From: Tethya wilhelma
Lineage: Eukaryota; Porifera; Demospongiae; Tethyida; Tethyidae
Assembly: GCA_964030475.1 (NCBI GenBank)
Contig: CAXIPT010000001.1
Coordinates: forward strand, 24,878,278 to 24,942,277
Length of the DNA stretch: 64,000 bases
Direction of reading: 5' to 3'
In this document: piece after piece, positions 17,760 to 30,100 of the stretch
How the letters are laid out: every line of letters begins with the position of its first letter
Position numbering within the stretch: position 1 is the first letter of the stretch
Notes under the pieces: model-generated
What the model saw: only the letters and a program-made list of their open reading frames with translations
Told to the model about the DNA's origin: nothing
Database searches by the model: none
Program-made: the position numbers and the translations under genes

Positions 17760-18820
17760 TCAAGTTCCAGGTTTTGATTTAACTTTGCTGCGTAGCCGTG
17801 TCCTGTGAGCAACCGGAGCCCAGAATACATCATCGTGGGATTCGATAACAAATCCAGGTACACCATCTCTTTGCTGGTAGTCAAGACTGATGCAATCATC
17901 ACTGTCAAGGTCACTAGTGCACACACAGTCACTAGAGTGGACGGCACCAATCTTGACACTTGACCTGCTGACCTTCACAGGAGACCAACTGAAACTACCA
18001 TCGCCCCGATCAACACAGACTCCATCATTTGCTTCATAGAAAAACATTGGAGGATCCACTTCAGCTGGGCTCAGGTCCGACTCAGGGATGACAAGTTCAG
18101 GACTCTGATGGCACAATGTGATGTCAAGAGATTGTTCCACACTGAGAGAGATTGAGGACTCACCACTACCCTCAGACAGGGGAGAAACACAACGAGCTTC
18201 ATGTCTCAGAGAGGCTGAAGACTCGCTACTGCACTGAGGCAGAAGAGAAGCACTACAGGCTTCAGGAGAACAGGTCGAATGACTCAAAGACTCACCACTG
18301 CACTGAGGAATGGGAGAAACATTGCGAGAGGTCGAATGTCTCTGAGACTCACCACTGCACTGAGACAGGGGAGACACACTATGAGCATCAGGAGAGGGAC
18401 ATCTCTGAGAGGCCAAGGCCTCACCACTGCACTGAGACAACTGAGAACAAGCCTCAGGAGAATGACTCAGAGCATCGGGAACATCACGGCTCACAAGCAC
18501 AGGACTGGTATTCACTGCTGCAGCAGCAGGTGGTTCAGTTAACTTAATTCTTCTTCTTCTGTCTTCTCATCTTCCTCTTCTTGGACTTGCTAACCAGAGA
18601 GTACTTGGCCTCAGCTGAGCCAGAAGAAGTCTCAGAGGGCCAAAAGAGACTGACAGACAGTCCAGTAGCAGTCTTTCTGATAGTCCAGGATCAAGCCTCT
18701 GTCAGTGATACACCAGCCTCTTGTATTGAGGCAAGGGCTGGCAGAGGAAAACCAAGCCTCTGGAGGGCATTAAGAGGCCCATCCATCACAAGCACAGAGA
18801 TCCCGCTTTCAGGGGCAACC

Positions 18821-18825
<5 letters not shown>
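17760..18825 (-). CDS. Uncharacterised Ser/Cys-repeat protein (two-exon model)
   Basis: I do not recognise this protein. A 250-residue open frame (18514-17760) contains four to five imperfect repeats built on SPLSQCSGES, for example VSPIPQCSGESLSHSTC, then an acidic region (DLDSDDCISLDY) and a basic end (HRTRLRSKVKSKPGT). It has no ATG of its own. Upstream, a 37-codon frame from the ATG at 18825 (MAVAPESGISVLVMDG) ends at a GT donor at 18713 with one leftover base, which fits the acceptor before 18514. That gives a model of about 288 residues. The start lies directly against a 37-base poly(T) run and an N. It could be a repeat-encoded protein. The open frame is real; the two-exon joint is my inference. 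Confidence 0.4.
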
Positions 18826-18861
<36 letters not shown>

Positions 18862-18862
18862 N
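18825..18862 (+). repeat. Poly(T) run ending in N
   Basis: About 37 consecutive T bases followed by an N at 18862. It separates the Ser/Cys-repeat frame from the DOP1 exon, both on the minus strand, and is a likely assembly weak point. Confidence 0.8.
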
Positions 18863-20325
18863 AAGATAGTCTGAAACGATTTGCAATCTCATTTCGTTGA
18901 AAACGTCCACACCAGTTGCAAATCCATCTTCTGAGCTTTGTCTCTCTGCCAAGGAATGGGTTGGCGTCTTCAAAGGTGTGGTACTGTCGCCGGGGACAAT
19001 GGGTGTTGATGGTGTGGTTGCTAGGGAGCTCATGTGAGAAGATGGTGATGTCATCAACTCATGAATAATGTATGAGACGAGATTCAGAGCACATTGGAGC
19101 TCAGACAATGTTAGAACTGATTGTGCTTTGAGGATTTCAGAGAGCAAAGACATTAGGAGCTGAGGAATATAGAACCGATGGGTACTCTCCATAGAATCCT
19201 GTGGAACAAACATAAAAAATTATGCTTGCTGGAAAAAAATATATTATGCTTGCTGGATAAAATTGTGCTTGCTGAAAAAAAATGTCGTACCAGTGGTAAT
19301 GATTGGAGTAGAAATTTGATGATAGCTAGAGCTGAAACTGGTGAGATGGTGCGTGATTCTTGAGTGGAAGGATGATGAGACTTTAGCAATGACTCCTGTC
19401 CAATGTCAGAGAGTTCAACAAGATGAAGGTTCTCCCGTCCATCTTGCAGCTGGTCAATGGGTGAATCTGATTTTGTTCTTCCTTCTTCTTCAGTTGTGTG
19501 GTGTTCTTTATCTTCAGTGTTGCCTCTAGATTGATTCTGAGCAGCACTGAAAGAGCTGGCCAAAAGTCCACTCATCCAACTCCAAAGAAATGTTGCATCG
19601 AGCGAATTGAAAAGAAGGTTTGCAGATTGCAAGATCTCCACTTTCAACACCCCTTTCTTCCCAAGCTTCTTACTGGGCAGCTCTTCGGTGGCTGAACGTT
19701 TGAGCATCATGGCCGTCTCATTCAACTGGCTCGTGCTTAGACCGCCAAGAACATCTAGCTGTTGCTTCAAACAGACCACAACATCCAGCATTACATCTCC
19801 AATGATACTGGGCCCGACTTCAGGTCTGTCCATCAGAGATCTGAGCATACGATAAGGAATGATGCAATCTAGCTTCGACACTGCACTCTTAGCAGCCAAA
19901 GAGGCTCTCGCTATAATCACTTTCAGCGAAGATACGAGATACTTTTTGCTATACGCTTCAAAATAGGCTGATAATTCTAAAGACAAATCACTTTCAGACG
20001 CCCTCTCGGTTGAGAATTCATCAAGTTTGGAAGCGCTAGACGACTGCAAGCGATTGCCTCCTTCTTTCTCTCGTGGAGAAGTTGGTTGGAGTCGATTAGC
20101 GAGGCAGCTCTTGTCCACCTGTGTCCCTAGCAGCCATGCAAAAAGTCTTCGATTGAGAGAGATGTCTCTCTTGAGGAGGGTCTCCAGAGCGGAGGTGAGG
20201 ATGGAGCTCACATCACCAGCAAGGAGGAATGGCTGATGGAGGGGAAACAGGATGATGAGGATGTCCAGGATGGAGCGTTCTACGAGGACATTCTTGTCCA
20301 GTAGAGCAGCACACACTGCAGAGAC
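18863..20325 (-). CDS. DOP1: DOP1 (Dopey) protein, internal exons
   Basis: DOP1 is a large peripheral protein that works with MON2 in endosome-to-Golgi traffic. Two exons join in phase 0. Exon 20325-19291 (345 codons) follows the acceptor tcctctcag. Exon 19198-18863 follows ttgttccacag and runs off at the N at 18862. The first exon holds the signature series LVERSILDILIILFPLH, then TLLKRDISLNRRLFAWLLG and RMLRSLMDRPEVGPSI, all typical of the conserved C-terminal half of DOP1. The second exon has helical IPQLLMSLLSEILKAQ and SELQCALNLVSYIIHEL segments and then a Ser/Thr/Pro-rich linker. Family members are above 1,600 residues, so only a fragment is present. Upstream exons are not found next to it, because a plus-strand gene starts only about 110 bp away. 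Confidence 0.9.
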
Positions 20326-20436
20326 CTGAGAGGAGAAGAAATAGTTGGTTCAATAGTTTTAGTGCATTGGCCCAGTGTGTAATGATATAAATCGGTTTAT
20401 GATTAGGCCAATTCAATGATGATTTTTCTATTTTAG

Positions 20437-20749
20437 ATAAAGGACTCTGAAGAAGAACTCAAGCAAGAGCTTCTCTACTGCAGACCTACATTTGCTTCAG
20501 CTGTTTACTACCTCTTGGTGGCTAGACTAGCCCGGTAAAGAACCATCAAAGCATTTTATTCAGTAAATTACTAATCATACATAGCTTATCTTATTATTCA
20601 GCTATCAGCAACATTGTCAAGTACGTCCTTGTCACAAGTCAAAGAAGTTCTCTGCGGACCAGGGGTTCTATGAGGGAGATGACGATGATGCGTGGTTCGC
20701 AGTCAGTGTAACAGCTAACATAGCATCTATACAACACCAGCACACAAGA
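20437..20749 (+). CDS. Two exons of an unrecognised gene
   Basis: Exons 20437-20534 and 20602-20749 have good acceptors (ttttctattttag, ttattattcag) and donors (gtaaag, gtaagc). They join in phase 2 into 82 open residues. The peptide reads KDSEEELKQELLYCRPTF, then a hydrophobic AVYYLLVARLARYQQHC helix, then DDDDAWFAVSVTANIASI. This is clearly coding by composition and splice fit, but I cannot name the family. No upstream exon is visible because DOP1 lies there on the other strand. Downstream it runs into an N and the foldback repeats. It may be a gene fragment. Confidence 0.6.
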
Positions 20750-20787
20750 GTAAGCAAAATGACAAGAAAATCACCATCATAATAATT

Positions 20788-20825
20788 ACAAGGAGTGGGG
20801 CTCGCTTCGCTCGCCCACTCCTTGT
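20788..20825. repeat. Short perfect hairpin
   Basis: acaaggagtggg pairs with cccactccttgt around a loop that is itself self-complementary (ctcgcttcgctcg). It lies between the last exon of the unrecognised gene and the N at 20845. Confidence 0.7.
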
Positions 20826-20930
20826 TTGTGTATGTTTATAGGATNTTTTCTCAGTAGAGATAAAGAACTTAGTCTTTTTGACTGACTATTGACTTAAAAA
20901 ATTATCTGTGATTTAAATGAGAAGGTTGCG

Positions 20931-20938
20931 TATAAAAG
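20931..20938 (+). promoter_or_regulatory. TATA-box-like motif
   Basis: tataaaag followed by the GC-rich ggcgtggccgggg, in otherwise AT-rich repeat DNA and about 345 bp upstream of an ATG with a signal peptide. Confidence 0.4.
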
Positions 20939-21282
20939 GGCGTGGCCGGGGACGAAATTCGCGTCGTCTGAAAATGGCGTCTAAATTTTTTACTTTAGAA
21001 AATTGGTAAATAAGCAAGGGACTTACTCGCACGGGTTTTACACTGTGTTTTACTGAGTTTTACTAACCAAACAGCTGCACAAACTTAGAGCGACACAGAG
21101 AGTGCCACAAATGAACAATTGCTGCAGTTTTTGAAGAAAACTACGTGCATTTTGAGAAAGAAGCATTCTTTTACCATGCCAGGGAATAAACTTCTCGAGT
21201 GAAAGTGAAAAGGACTCGTTTTTGCTTGTCTGAAGATTGATGGACCATCAATGACGTCCAGAGTTTCTCAAAGTCTCAAAAA

Positions 21283-21377
21283 ATGAAGCTTGTACTGCTG
21301 CTTGTAGCTGCTAGTCTGGTATTTGGAGTCAGTCCATTGGTTCTGAGCCATCTAGTGGTTCTATTTCTCAAGCTCAG
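21283..21377 (+). CDS. Possible first exon of a secreted protein, inside the repeat array
   Basis: The ATG at 21283 opens 31 codons of strongly hydrophobic sequence (MKLVLLLVAASLVFGVSPLV), followed by a GT donor at 21378. It is a good signal peptide. A TATA-like box lies about 345 bp upstream. Downstream, a 50-codon open stretch follows near 21483-21650, but I found no splice join that I trust. The surrounding 20925-22190 segment differs from the tandem array on both sides and looks inserted or captured. Confidence 0.3.
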
Positions 21378-22189
21378 GTCAGTACTTACAGTTAGAAAAC
21401 AAAATAATAATTATTATGCACTCATTTTAGTGTAACAGTTGTTATATGTGTGGTAGGAGTATATACAGGTGGTGTTGATGGCCGAATAGTGAGGGTCAGG
21501 ATATGTCGATGGTGGCTGTGTCTGCCGTGAAGATCCCTGTGTTAGTGTTCTGTCGTTATGATTTCGTGGTCAGTCCAGAGTCTGACAGGTGCAGCAGAGT
21601 CTCATTTGTGTTCAAGTTATTACAAGTTTACACCTGTAGTTTGTGACAAGTAAGAAATCTCCATGCACTTCCATGTTGAATTAGGCGTTTTGTAGAGTCC
21701 GTTAGCATGAAAACATCCATCTTTATTGTTTTATTGATGGTTAGTTCATACAATACAAATTTTAGCAAATGATGTATGTTATTGATGCATGACTGACTAT
21801 TTTTGTACAGATCAGCTGATATTCAACTTGATGATAAAGATAGAAGAGAGCACCAACTCCACCACAACCAGTGTACCATGTACTCTCTTCGTGTTCCTTC
21901 TCCACAGCGTCTATAGATACCTACTTGACTCACCATCATGATCCCGGTAAGTGATAAAACAACAGCACTATTATTAGCAATTCTTAGTACTTCAATTTTG
22001 CATAAACAAGCAGTTTACTTTCTAATCCAAACTTTTGCAGGACATGAAATCAGCCAAATATTGCTCTACTCTTCACAAACTCAGAGACCTCAGTGAGAGA
22101 GACTAGAATGGTGTACTGTCTCAATACAGTGTTCAGTGATGCCCTGGCAGAAACTAGCACAAGAATTGTGTATTTTTTATACAAAGATG

Positions 22190-23590
22190 TGCTCTACACA
22201 GAGTTCGTTATCTGTAGTGTGAGAAAACTTTGTTTATCACAATGTTTTTAATTTCAAAATATTGCTCCAAGTGTTGAAAAAAGTAAATATTCACAAAAGT
22301 GTTTCTTTTGTGCTAATAAATTATTTCAAGGCAAAATAAACCTTTTTTTCAAAAGTGTATTTTTTGTCGAAGAAAAATTTTTAAGTCCAAGTTCTTTATT
22401 TGTACAGTAAGAACACTTTATTTATGACAAACAATGTCAAGACAATGTTCCAAGTGTTTAAAAAAGGAACTATTCAAACAAGTTTTTCTTTTGTGTTAAA
22501 AAATCTTTTCAAGTCAAAATAAATGTTTTTTGTCAAAAGTGTACTTTTATGTCACAGAAAATTTTCTAAGTCGATATATAGTCAAAAAGACTAAGTTCTT
22601 TATCTGTACTGTAAGAAAATTTTTTTTATTACAATGTTTTCCACCTCAAGATAATGTTCCAAGTGTAACTATTCACTAAAGTTTCTTTTGAGATAAAAAA
22701 TGTTTTCAAACCAAAATAAATGTTAATTGTTAAAAGTGTATTTAGTCACAGAAAATTTTCCAAGTCAATAGTCGGTCAAAAAGACTAAGTTCTTTATCTG
22801 TACTGTGAGAAAACTTTGTTTATCACAAAACAATGTTTTTCACTTCAAGATAATGTTCCACGTGTCGAAAAAGTAATTATTCACAAAAGTGTTTCTGTTG
22901 TGCTAAAAAATCTTTCAAGGAAAAAAAAACGTTTTTTGTCAAAAGTGTGTTTTTTAGTCACAGAAAATTTTCTATTAGTCAGTAGTTAGTCAAAAATACT
23001 AATATCTTTATCTGTACAGTGAGAAAACTTTGTTTATTACAATGTTTTTCACCTCGAGATAATGTTGAAAAAAGTAACTATTCGCAAATGTTTCTATTGT
23101 GCTAAAAAATGTTTTCAAGGAAAAATAAACGTTTTTTGTTAAAAGTGTATTTTATTAGTCACTGAAAGTCGATAGTCAGTGAAAAAGACTTAGTTCTTTA
23201 TCTGTACTGTTAGAAAACTTTGTTTATCACAAACAATTTTTTTACCTAGAGATAATGTTCCAAGTGTTGAAAAAAGTAACTATTCACAAAAGTGTTTCTT
23301 GTGCTAGAAAATGCTTTAAAGGCAAAATAAACGTTTTTTGTCAAAAGTGTATTTTTTAATCACAGAAAATTTTCTAAGTCGATAGTCAGTCAAAAAGACT
23401 AAGTTTTTTATCTGTACTTTGTTTATCACAAACCACATCAAAATAATGTTCCAAGTGTTGAAAAAGTAACTATTCACAAAAGTTTTTCTTTTGTGCTAAA
23501 AAATGCTTTAAAAGCAAATAAACGTTTTTTTTCAAAAGTGTATTTAGTTACATAAAATTTTTTAGTCAATAGTCAGTCGAAAAGAGTAAT
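22190..23590 (+). repeat. Minisatellite array, ~200-bp unit
   Basis: The block gtcaaaaagactaagttctt recurs at intervals of about 195-210 bases (around 22578, 22773, 22990, 23175, 23390). Between recurrences come gagaaaactttgtttatcac, aatgttccaagtgttgaaaa and attcacaaaagtgtttctt. Units differ by small indels and substitutions. Confidence 0.85.
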
Positions 23591-25118
23591 TGTCGCCAGT
23601 CAAGGGAAAACGTGCCATTTAGAAAAGTCTGTGAATTTCGAGTTAGCTATTCCACGTATATCTATGCCTTCCCAGGAAGCGCATATCAAAATTTAATGCG
23701 CATAGCTCATGTAATTTTCCAAATACAGCTCTTGCAAGCAGCCCTGCCTCTACTCGTGGCTTCCTAGAAAAACGGTTGTAAAGTTGTTGCTAGGTAAACT
23801 ATAGGCAGTCCGTATACTCTCCGTATCACAATTAGATCATGTACAGTATATGCTGAATATTACCACAACCAGCCACGTGGGGGCTAAAATTATTTAGTGA
23901 GAAGTGTGCAGCTAGGAAAGAAAACTCAGGAGACAGCTAATGGACTCAAGGAGGTAAGCGCTTGTCAGTAATGAGATAGATTTTAGGTACAGTAAGTTCC
24001 AAGAACTAATCTAAGCCTCAAAATAACCTGTACGCGATCGCCGTATAAGGAGAGGCAATATGCACAAGTAGAAAGCTGCTGTATGAAAGCGCTTGGATTA
24101 GACAAGGGTGTACAAAGCTTTTGCTTGCCTTTCTGTCTATGTGCTGTATGAAAATTTTGAGATTAGTCAGCTTATAAGTCAAAGAAGAAAACAAATAAAA
24201 ATTCATTTTTAGCCTTGCTCATAAATATTTTCTACGGTTTGTTGCACAGCATAGCAACTGTTAGCAACTAAGTAAAAATGAAAGAGGCTGACATTGCTGT
24301 CTATATATCTGCAACAGAAGCAGCTCCACCCCTCAAATTGTGGCGCAGCACAGTCGTGCAAGAAAAAATTTCGTGCAAAAATGGGAATTAAACTAAAACC
24401 GCATCTTACTCCAAAAACAATAATTTCCTAACCGGCACATTTCCCTTTGACAGGTCACAGTTTCTTTAACTGTACTGTGAGAAAACTTTGTTTATCAAAA
24501 ACAATGTTTTTCATCACAAGATAATGTTCCAAGGGTTGAAAAATTAACTATTCACAAAAGATAAGGAAAGGTTTTTTATATGATGCAGCTAAGCAACAAT
24601 CAAGCTTACTATACTCCAGGTCTTGTTTCTTAGTGAAGCTTTCGCTGGTAAAAAAAAGCTTAACATACGAGCGGGTCAAATACGCTAGAATATAGTCGCG
24701 CGTATAAACCTTTTTTTTCCAGCTAGTCAGCAACGTTTATAAAAGTGATGCTATGGCTATATAGCCTAACTATCCCTACACATACATAGTAAGTTTCAAG
24801 TTTATCCTCTGAAGGGTTGTAGAAAAAACGTTGATCTAAAGTCGACCATCGTGATCGCAAAAATCGTGACCATTAGTCTCCCAACGACGAGTAGCGCCAC
24901 GCCTTACTGGCAGTTCTAAGTCTGTTTAGATATTTTAGTAGAGTAGTTTCTTACCTATTCGTATATAAAGTTTGAAGTTCAGGGCTAATATTTTAACTTG
25001 CAGAATAGTCACTAGTGCTGCCTAAAAGCGATTTTGCGTCAACCGCGGTATAAAACACCCACGTCGATGATGCGATTTAGGGTCAACCACAGGTAATCAG
25101 TTAAACGACCCTAACGTA
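23590..25118 (+). repeat. Foldback arm 1
   Basis: Complementary to 28697-30100 over its length: gttagctattccacgtatat here against atatacgtggaatagctaac there, and ggtaatcagttaaacgaccc against gggtcgtttaactgattacc. The arms carry differences and indels, so they are not an artefact of one sequence read twice. Arm 1 contains an internal copy of the array unit near 24475-24560. Confidence 0.85.
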
Positions 25119-25120
25119 AN

Positions 25121-25306
25121 GGTCAGAGCAAATAGAAACAATTAAATGCAGTGTGTGTTTGTGTGAAACTCTGCCTACAAGACCCGAAAATAGGTCGCCG
25201 GTCAGAGTAAATAGAAACAACAGTGTGTGTGTGTTTGTGTGAACTCTGCCTACAAGACCCGAAAACAGGTCGGCCGGTCAGAGCAAATATCAGTGTGTGT
25301 GTGTGA
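25121..25306 (+). repeat. Tandem repeat, ~75-bp unit
   Basis: Two and a half copies of a unit beginning ggtcagagcaaatagaaaca, with an internal (TG)n stretch and ctgcctacaagacccgaaaa. An N lies at 25120, at the junction with arm 1. Confidence 0.8.
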
Positions 25307-26930
25307 CTAAAAATTATTTCCTTCAAGACCGTGCAGACCCTGTCCAATTTCAAAACATAAATTTATTTGAGATAAATCCATTGCTATACCTGATTTTAGC
25401 ACATAACCGTTCAAATATAGACAGAAAAAGCATTGGGACATAAATGTATAAATGATTTGTACACTGCAGCCAACTTACACTTTTCAAACAAACTTGTCCA
25501 TGGAGCTGAACGACGGCAGGGCAAGTGCACTACTATTCACCGAGTCCCAGGTGTACAAAAGGATGGTAGAAGCGTTTTCCTGGCCCACATCTCTTCAGCA
25601 AACGTTCTTCTTCAGTCTTGGCGCCCAACTTTCACCACAAGCCCTTATTTTGTGTAAAAAGGCGCGCTTGCAAATGAACACCAAAAATCCTACGAGCGAC
25701 CACACCTCAAAGTAGGCGGGGTCGAACAATTTTCCGTTTATCTAGTCCGTAGTTTCATTAAACAGGAAGTCCGTGTCATGTCCAGCGTTGTATGGGCCAT
25801 TTCTGGCAATGATCTCGCCGCGATCGCGACCTTTGAACTCTAAAGCCTATATCTCCCCTCCCACTAATCAGACCTGACTTTTACTTGGTATTTTAGTAGA
25901 GCGCTTCCTTACCTAACTGCACAGCAAGTCTAAAGCTCATAGCTCAAACGCTATGGCTTAAAATAAAAAAATGCGAAAAATCGCAGATTACGCGATCGTT
26001 GAATACGCGCGTGCGGATAAATCCGTCTACCGGCCCTAAAGAGTTAAAAAGACTAAGTTCTTTTTCTGTACCGTGGAAAATATTGTTTTTCAATTCTTGA
26101 TGTTTATTACATTGAGAAAATGTTCTGAAAAATGTAAATTTTTGAAAAAAATGTTTTTTTTGTGCTAAAATATGTTTTCAAGGAAAAATATATGACCCAA
26201 TTTTGGAAAACAGACCAGATGTATTTGCCGGTAAAAATCACGATTATTGTTTCTTTGCAATTACATCATAAGTAGATGCGGAAAACAAAATTTGATTCGG
26301 CTAGGTTAGATATAGCCTTTAAAAACCGATTGCTCAATACAGTTACTATGCAAACAATGTCAATGAATATGTTGCTATGGTGTACTACAATCACTCCATA
26401 TACTCTCTGTGTCATATTAATTATTCATGTTGCACATTGTAGTGAAACGAGTTTATAGTAGAATATTTGCATACTGATCAAGCGCCCCTTAAAAATTTTT
26501 TCCAAGTGCTGCAAAGAAAGAAGAAAGCCAAAAGCTAACTAAAGGAGAAGAAAACAAGCAAGTAATTACCTATAAAGAAGCCTCGCTAAAAATTTCTTCC
26601 AAGTACTGCAAAAGAAGAAGAAAGCCAAGAGATAACTCAAGAAGAAGACAAAAAGCAAGTTAGTACTTATAAACTTGAATGTAAGGTTAGCAGGTGGGTA
26701 TTAAAAAGAATGATCACACATAGAAATGACCAAAGTGCATGAAAAGTTCAAAACAATCATGTATTTGGTTTCATTTACCCATCATAGGAAATACTAGTAA
26801 ACAAACATGTGTGACAATAGGCCAGATGTATGTAAGCACAAAAATTTTAATTAAATTCAATGATTGTGTGTGTGTGTGAGAGAGAGTGTACAGGTGTGTG
26901 ATGTATATATTAAAAAAAATGATGAACATA

Positions 26931-27680
26931 CCCTGCAGTACATTCACAAGTAGCTGAGCAAATGGTTGCTAGTTCTCCTTCTCTCCCCAAAGCATGTACA
27001 CAGTGTACAAACCCTGTTTCATAGAAGGTTTCATCTGACAGCGAACATGACAGTAAGCTGGGTGAGACACATTCACTTCCATTTTTTGTAATCTACCAGA
27101 AGCCCAATGAGTGTATATATCCTCGCGCAAGTGCCCTAAAAGCACCCTGGTCACCATAATGGCCCAAATGTCCAGCAAGGTAAGTATATACCAAACTTAC
27201 AGTAGGAATATAAAATGAAGGGGGAAAAAATCAGCAAGTAAACAAATATTAGCGTAACTGAAGTGAGATATTTTAATATTTACCTGAGGTCACAAAAGGA
27301 ATATAAATACCAACGTCTTTACATGTGGCTTCAGAGACCAGTTTCCATTCTGTAAGGGGAGCAGATGGTGGCCCTGGTCGAGCAACTTGTTGTCCAGCTT
27401 CAGCAAGAGAGATGTATTTCTTGTATACATATGTTCCATCCACATCCACCACAGAGACGACATCATGTTTGACTTGCTGTATTATATAAACAGGCAGGGT
27501 ACACAGAAGTATACAACTACAGCTCGTAATTGTAATGTATATAACTAGACACACTCTACAATAAATATTGCATGGGTACCTGTTTATTACTTGCTGCTTT
27601 CTCCAAAACCTTGGCACATTGATGCCTCTACACAACAGCCACCAACGTAGCTGACTCAGGGCGGTTAAGGCATGTCCCAC
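26931..27680 (-). pseudogene. SWIM zinc-finger protein fragment, copy A
   Basis: Three exon-like blocks read on the minus strand. The first (27680-27580) has LRWWLLCRGINVPRFWRKQQ. The second (about 27480-27284) has VVDVDGTYVYKKYISLAEAG. The third (27180-26931) has ARGYIH, NVSHPAYCHVRCQMKPSMK and, after a frame break, ATCECTAG, the start of a SWIM CxCxnCxH finger. The layout fits a large sponge/cnidarian protein family with a SWIM finger, often joined to a YqaJ-type nuclease. Compared with copy B (48.6-49.3 kb) it has a 4-base insertion in the third block. Both copies share the frame change before ATCECTAG. It is a fragment carried in the repeat. Confidence 0.6.
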
Positions 27681-28696
27681 AAAATTGTGCGCGTGCCCCG
27701 TTTAACATTGAATTACATCATACTTTGCTGCCAAATCACTAGGCAACCACTGCATTATCAATGACGTCATGTTTAATTTATGATCGCGAGTTGGAAAAAG
27801 TCGGCTCTACACTTCAAAAATCAAGACTATGATGGTTTCTAGCTTTAATTTTTACTTATTAGGCTATATAGACCTCGTAGAGTGAGGTACAGAAGTCTCT
27901 GGGCAAACTTCTGTACGCTAATTTAATATGACGTAATGCCCAAAGTTGGCAAAGGCCGCATGGTTTGCAAGTTTTGTGTACAATTTGATGTGAATTCCGG
28001 CCAACACATTTGCAAGAGTTTTAGCAAGCTTTTGAAGCTACGAACGCTAAGTTTAGAATAGTTTTAGGTGATCTATTGGAGGGATTTGGGAATTATAGCA
28101 CTGAAGGTGAGTTATTTGCATGAATAGGTCAAAAAATCATGGCAATAAATGATTTTTTGCAGCTAAATTACAAAATACTTACAAATTCAAGAATCCCTCC
28201 AATGAAAACTTAGTTAGTACGCTAAAGTTTAGCCTTAACTATATAAGGCGGCTCATTACTATGATCTTCATAGTTGGCAAACTCAATTTAGTGTTTTTCA
28301 TATGCCTAATTGAGTATTCATTTATTCGTAGTTAATTAAATATTTGCAGTTAATTAATCTGTTAAGATACTGAAAATAGATTATAGTTTTATTATATATA
28401 CAAATATTTGATACTAGTTTTCTGGTTTCTGAATTATCTGCATTGGAAATCAATGCAAAATTTGCTGCAAAATCTGGTGGGACATGCCTTAAGAGCCCTG
28501 AGGAGACACAGTGTGCTTATCGAAAGGCTCAGAATGGTCAGCTTAAGGTATATCAGCAGGAGTTAGTGTTCTCTGCACTTCTTTTGCTGCCATTCTATAG
28601 ATTATCAAACTTCAGTCACTTTTAACTCAAGAACGCTACGTTGGATTTGAACGCTTCAACTTGCAACGTGTTGATTTATGCCTCTAGTTTTATGTT

Positions 28697-30100
28697 AGGG
28701 TCGTTTAACTGATTACCAGTGGTTGACGCTAAATTGCATCATCTGCGTGTGTGTTTTAAACCGCGGTTGACGCAAAATTGCATTAAGGCAGCACTAGCGA
28801 CTATTTTGCAAGCTAACATATTAGCCCTGAACTTCAAACTTTATATACTAATAGGTAAGGGACTACTCTACTAAAATATTATAACAGACTTAGAACTGCT
28901 AGTAACGCGTGGCGCTACTCGTTGTTGGGAGACTAACGGTCACGATTTTTTGCGATCACGATGGTCGACTTTAGATTGACGTTTTTTCTACAACCCTTCA
29001 GAGGATAAGCTTGAAACTGTGCAGGGATAGTTAGGCTATATAGCCATAGCATCGCTTTTATAAGCGTTGCTGACTAGCTGGAAAAAAAGCTTTATACGCG
29101 CGAGTATATTCTAAATTATATGACCCTCTCGTATGTTAGGCTTTTTTTTACCAGCAAAAGCTTCACTAAGCAACAAGACCCGGAGTATAGTAAGCTTGAT
29201 TGTTGCTTAGCTGCATCATATAAAAAGCCTTTCCTAATCTTTTGTGAATAGTTACTTTTTTCAACACTTGGAACATTATCTTGAGGTGAAAAATATTGTT
29301 TGTGATAAACAAAGTTTTTTCACAGTACAAAGAAAGGATGCTCCATGCAAAATTTGAGGGGTAAAACTGTTTCTGTTGCAGATATATAGACAGCAATGTC
29401 AGCCTCTTTCATTTTTACTATGTTGCTAACACTATGGACAGTTGCTATGCTGTGCAACAAACCGTAGTAAATATTTATGAGCAAGGCAGCTGCCACTAAA
29501 AATGAATTTTATTTGTTGTTTTCTTTGACTTATAAGCTGACTAATCTCAAAATTTTGATACAACACATTGAAAGCCAAACGCTTGTCTAATCCAAGCGCT
29601 TTCATACAACAGTTTCTACTTGTGCATATTGCCTCTTCTTATACGGCGATCGCGTACAGGTTATTTTGAGGCTTAGATTAGTTCTTGGAACTTACTGTAC
29701 CTAAAATCTATCTCATTACCGACAAGCGCTTACCTCCTTGAGTCCATTAGCTGTCTCCTGAGTTTTCTTTTCTAGCTACACGCTTCTCACTAAATAATTT
29801 TAGCCCCCACGTGGCTGGTTGTGGTAATATTCAGCATATACTGTACATGATCTAATTGTGATACGGAGAGTATACGGACCGCCCATAGTTTACCTAGCAA
29901 CAACTTTACAACCGTTTTTCTAGGAAGCCACGAGTGGAGGCAGGGCTGCTTGCAAGAGCTGTATCTTGAAAAATACGTGAGCTATGCACATCAAATTTTG
30001 ATATGCACTTCCTGGGAAGGCCTAGATATACGTGGAATAGCTAACTCAAAATTCGCAGATTTATTTAACCGGCACATTTTCCCTTGACTGGTGACAATTA
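28697..30100 (-). repeat. Foldback arm 2
   Basis: Inverted partner of 23590-25118, ending outward in the same array unit (gtctttttgactgactattg at about 30101). A related partial copy in the same orientation lies at about 49.48-50.0 kb. Confidence 0.85.

Noticed and set aside
22190..23590. Regular ~200-bp repeats that could suggest a CRISPR array
   Set aside because: The units are long, diverged and adjacent without spacers, and the DNA is clearly animal; this is a minisatellite.
25433..25715. Overlapping 74- and 87-codon frames inside the foldback centre
   Set aside because: The two frames compete over the same bases, neither has a motif, and the neighbouring sequence is repetitive.
27284..27480. 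SWIM-type blocks considered as an active host gene
   Set aside because: Both copies have frame changes, lie in a multi-copy repeat and lack the rest of the domain.
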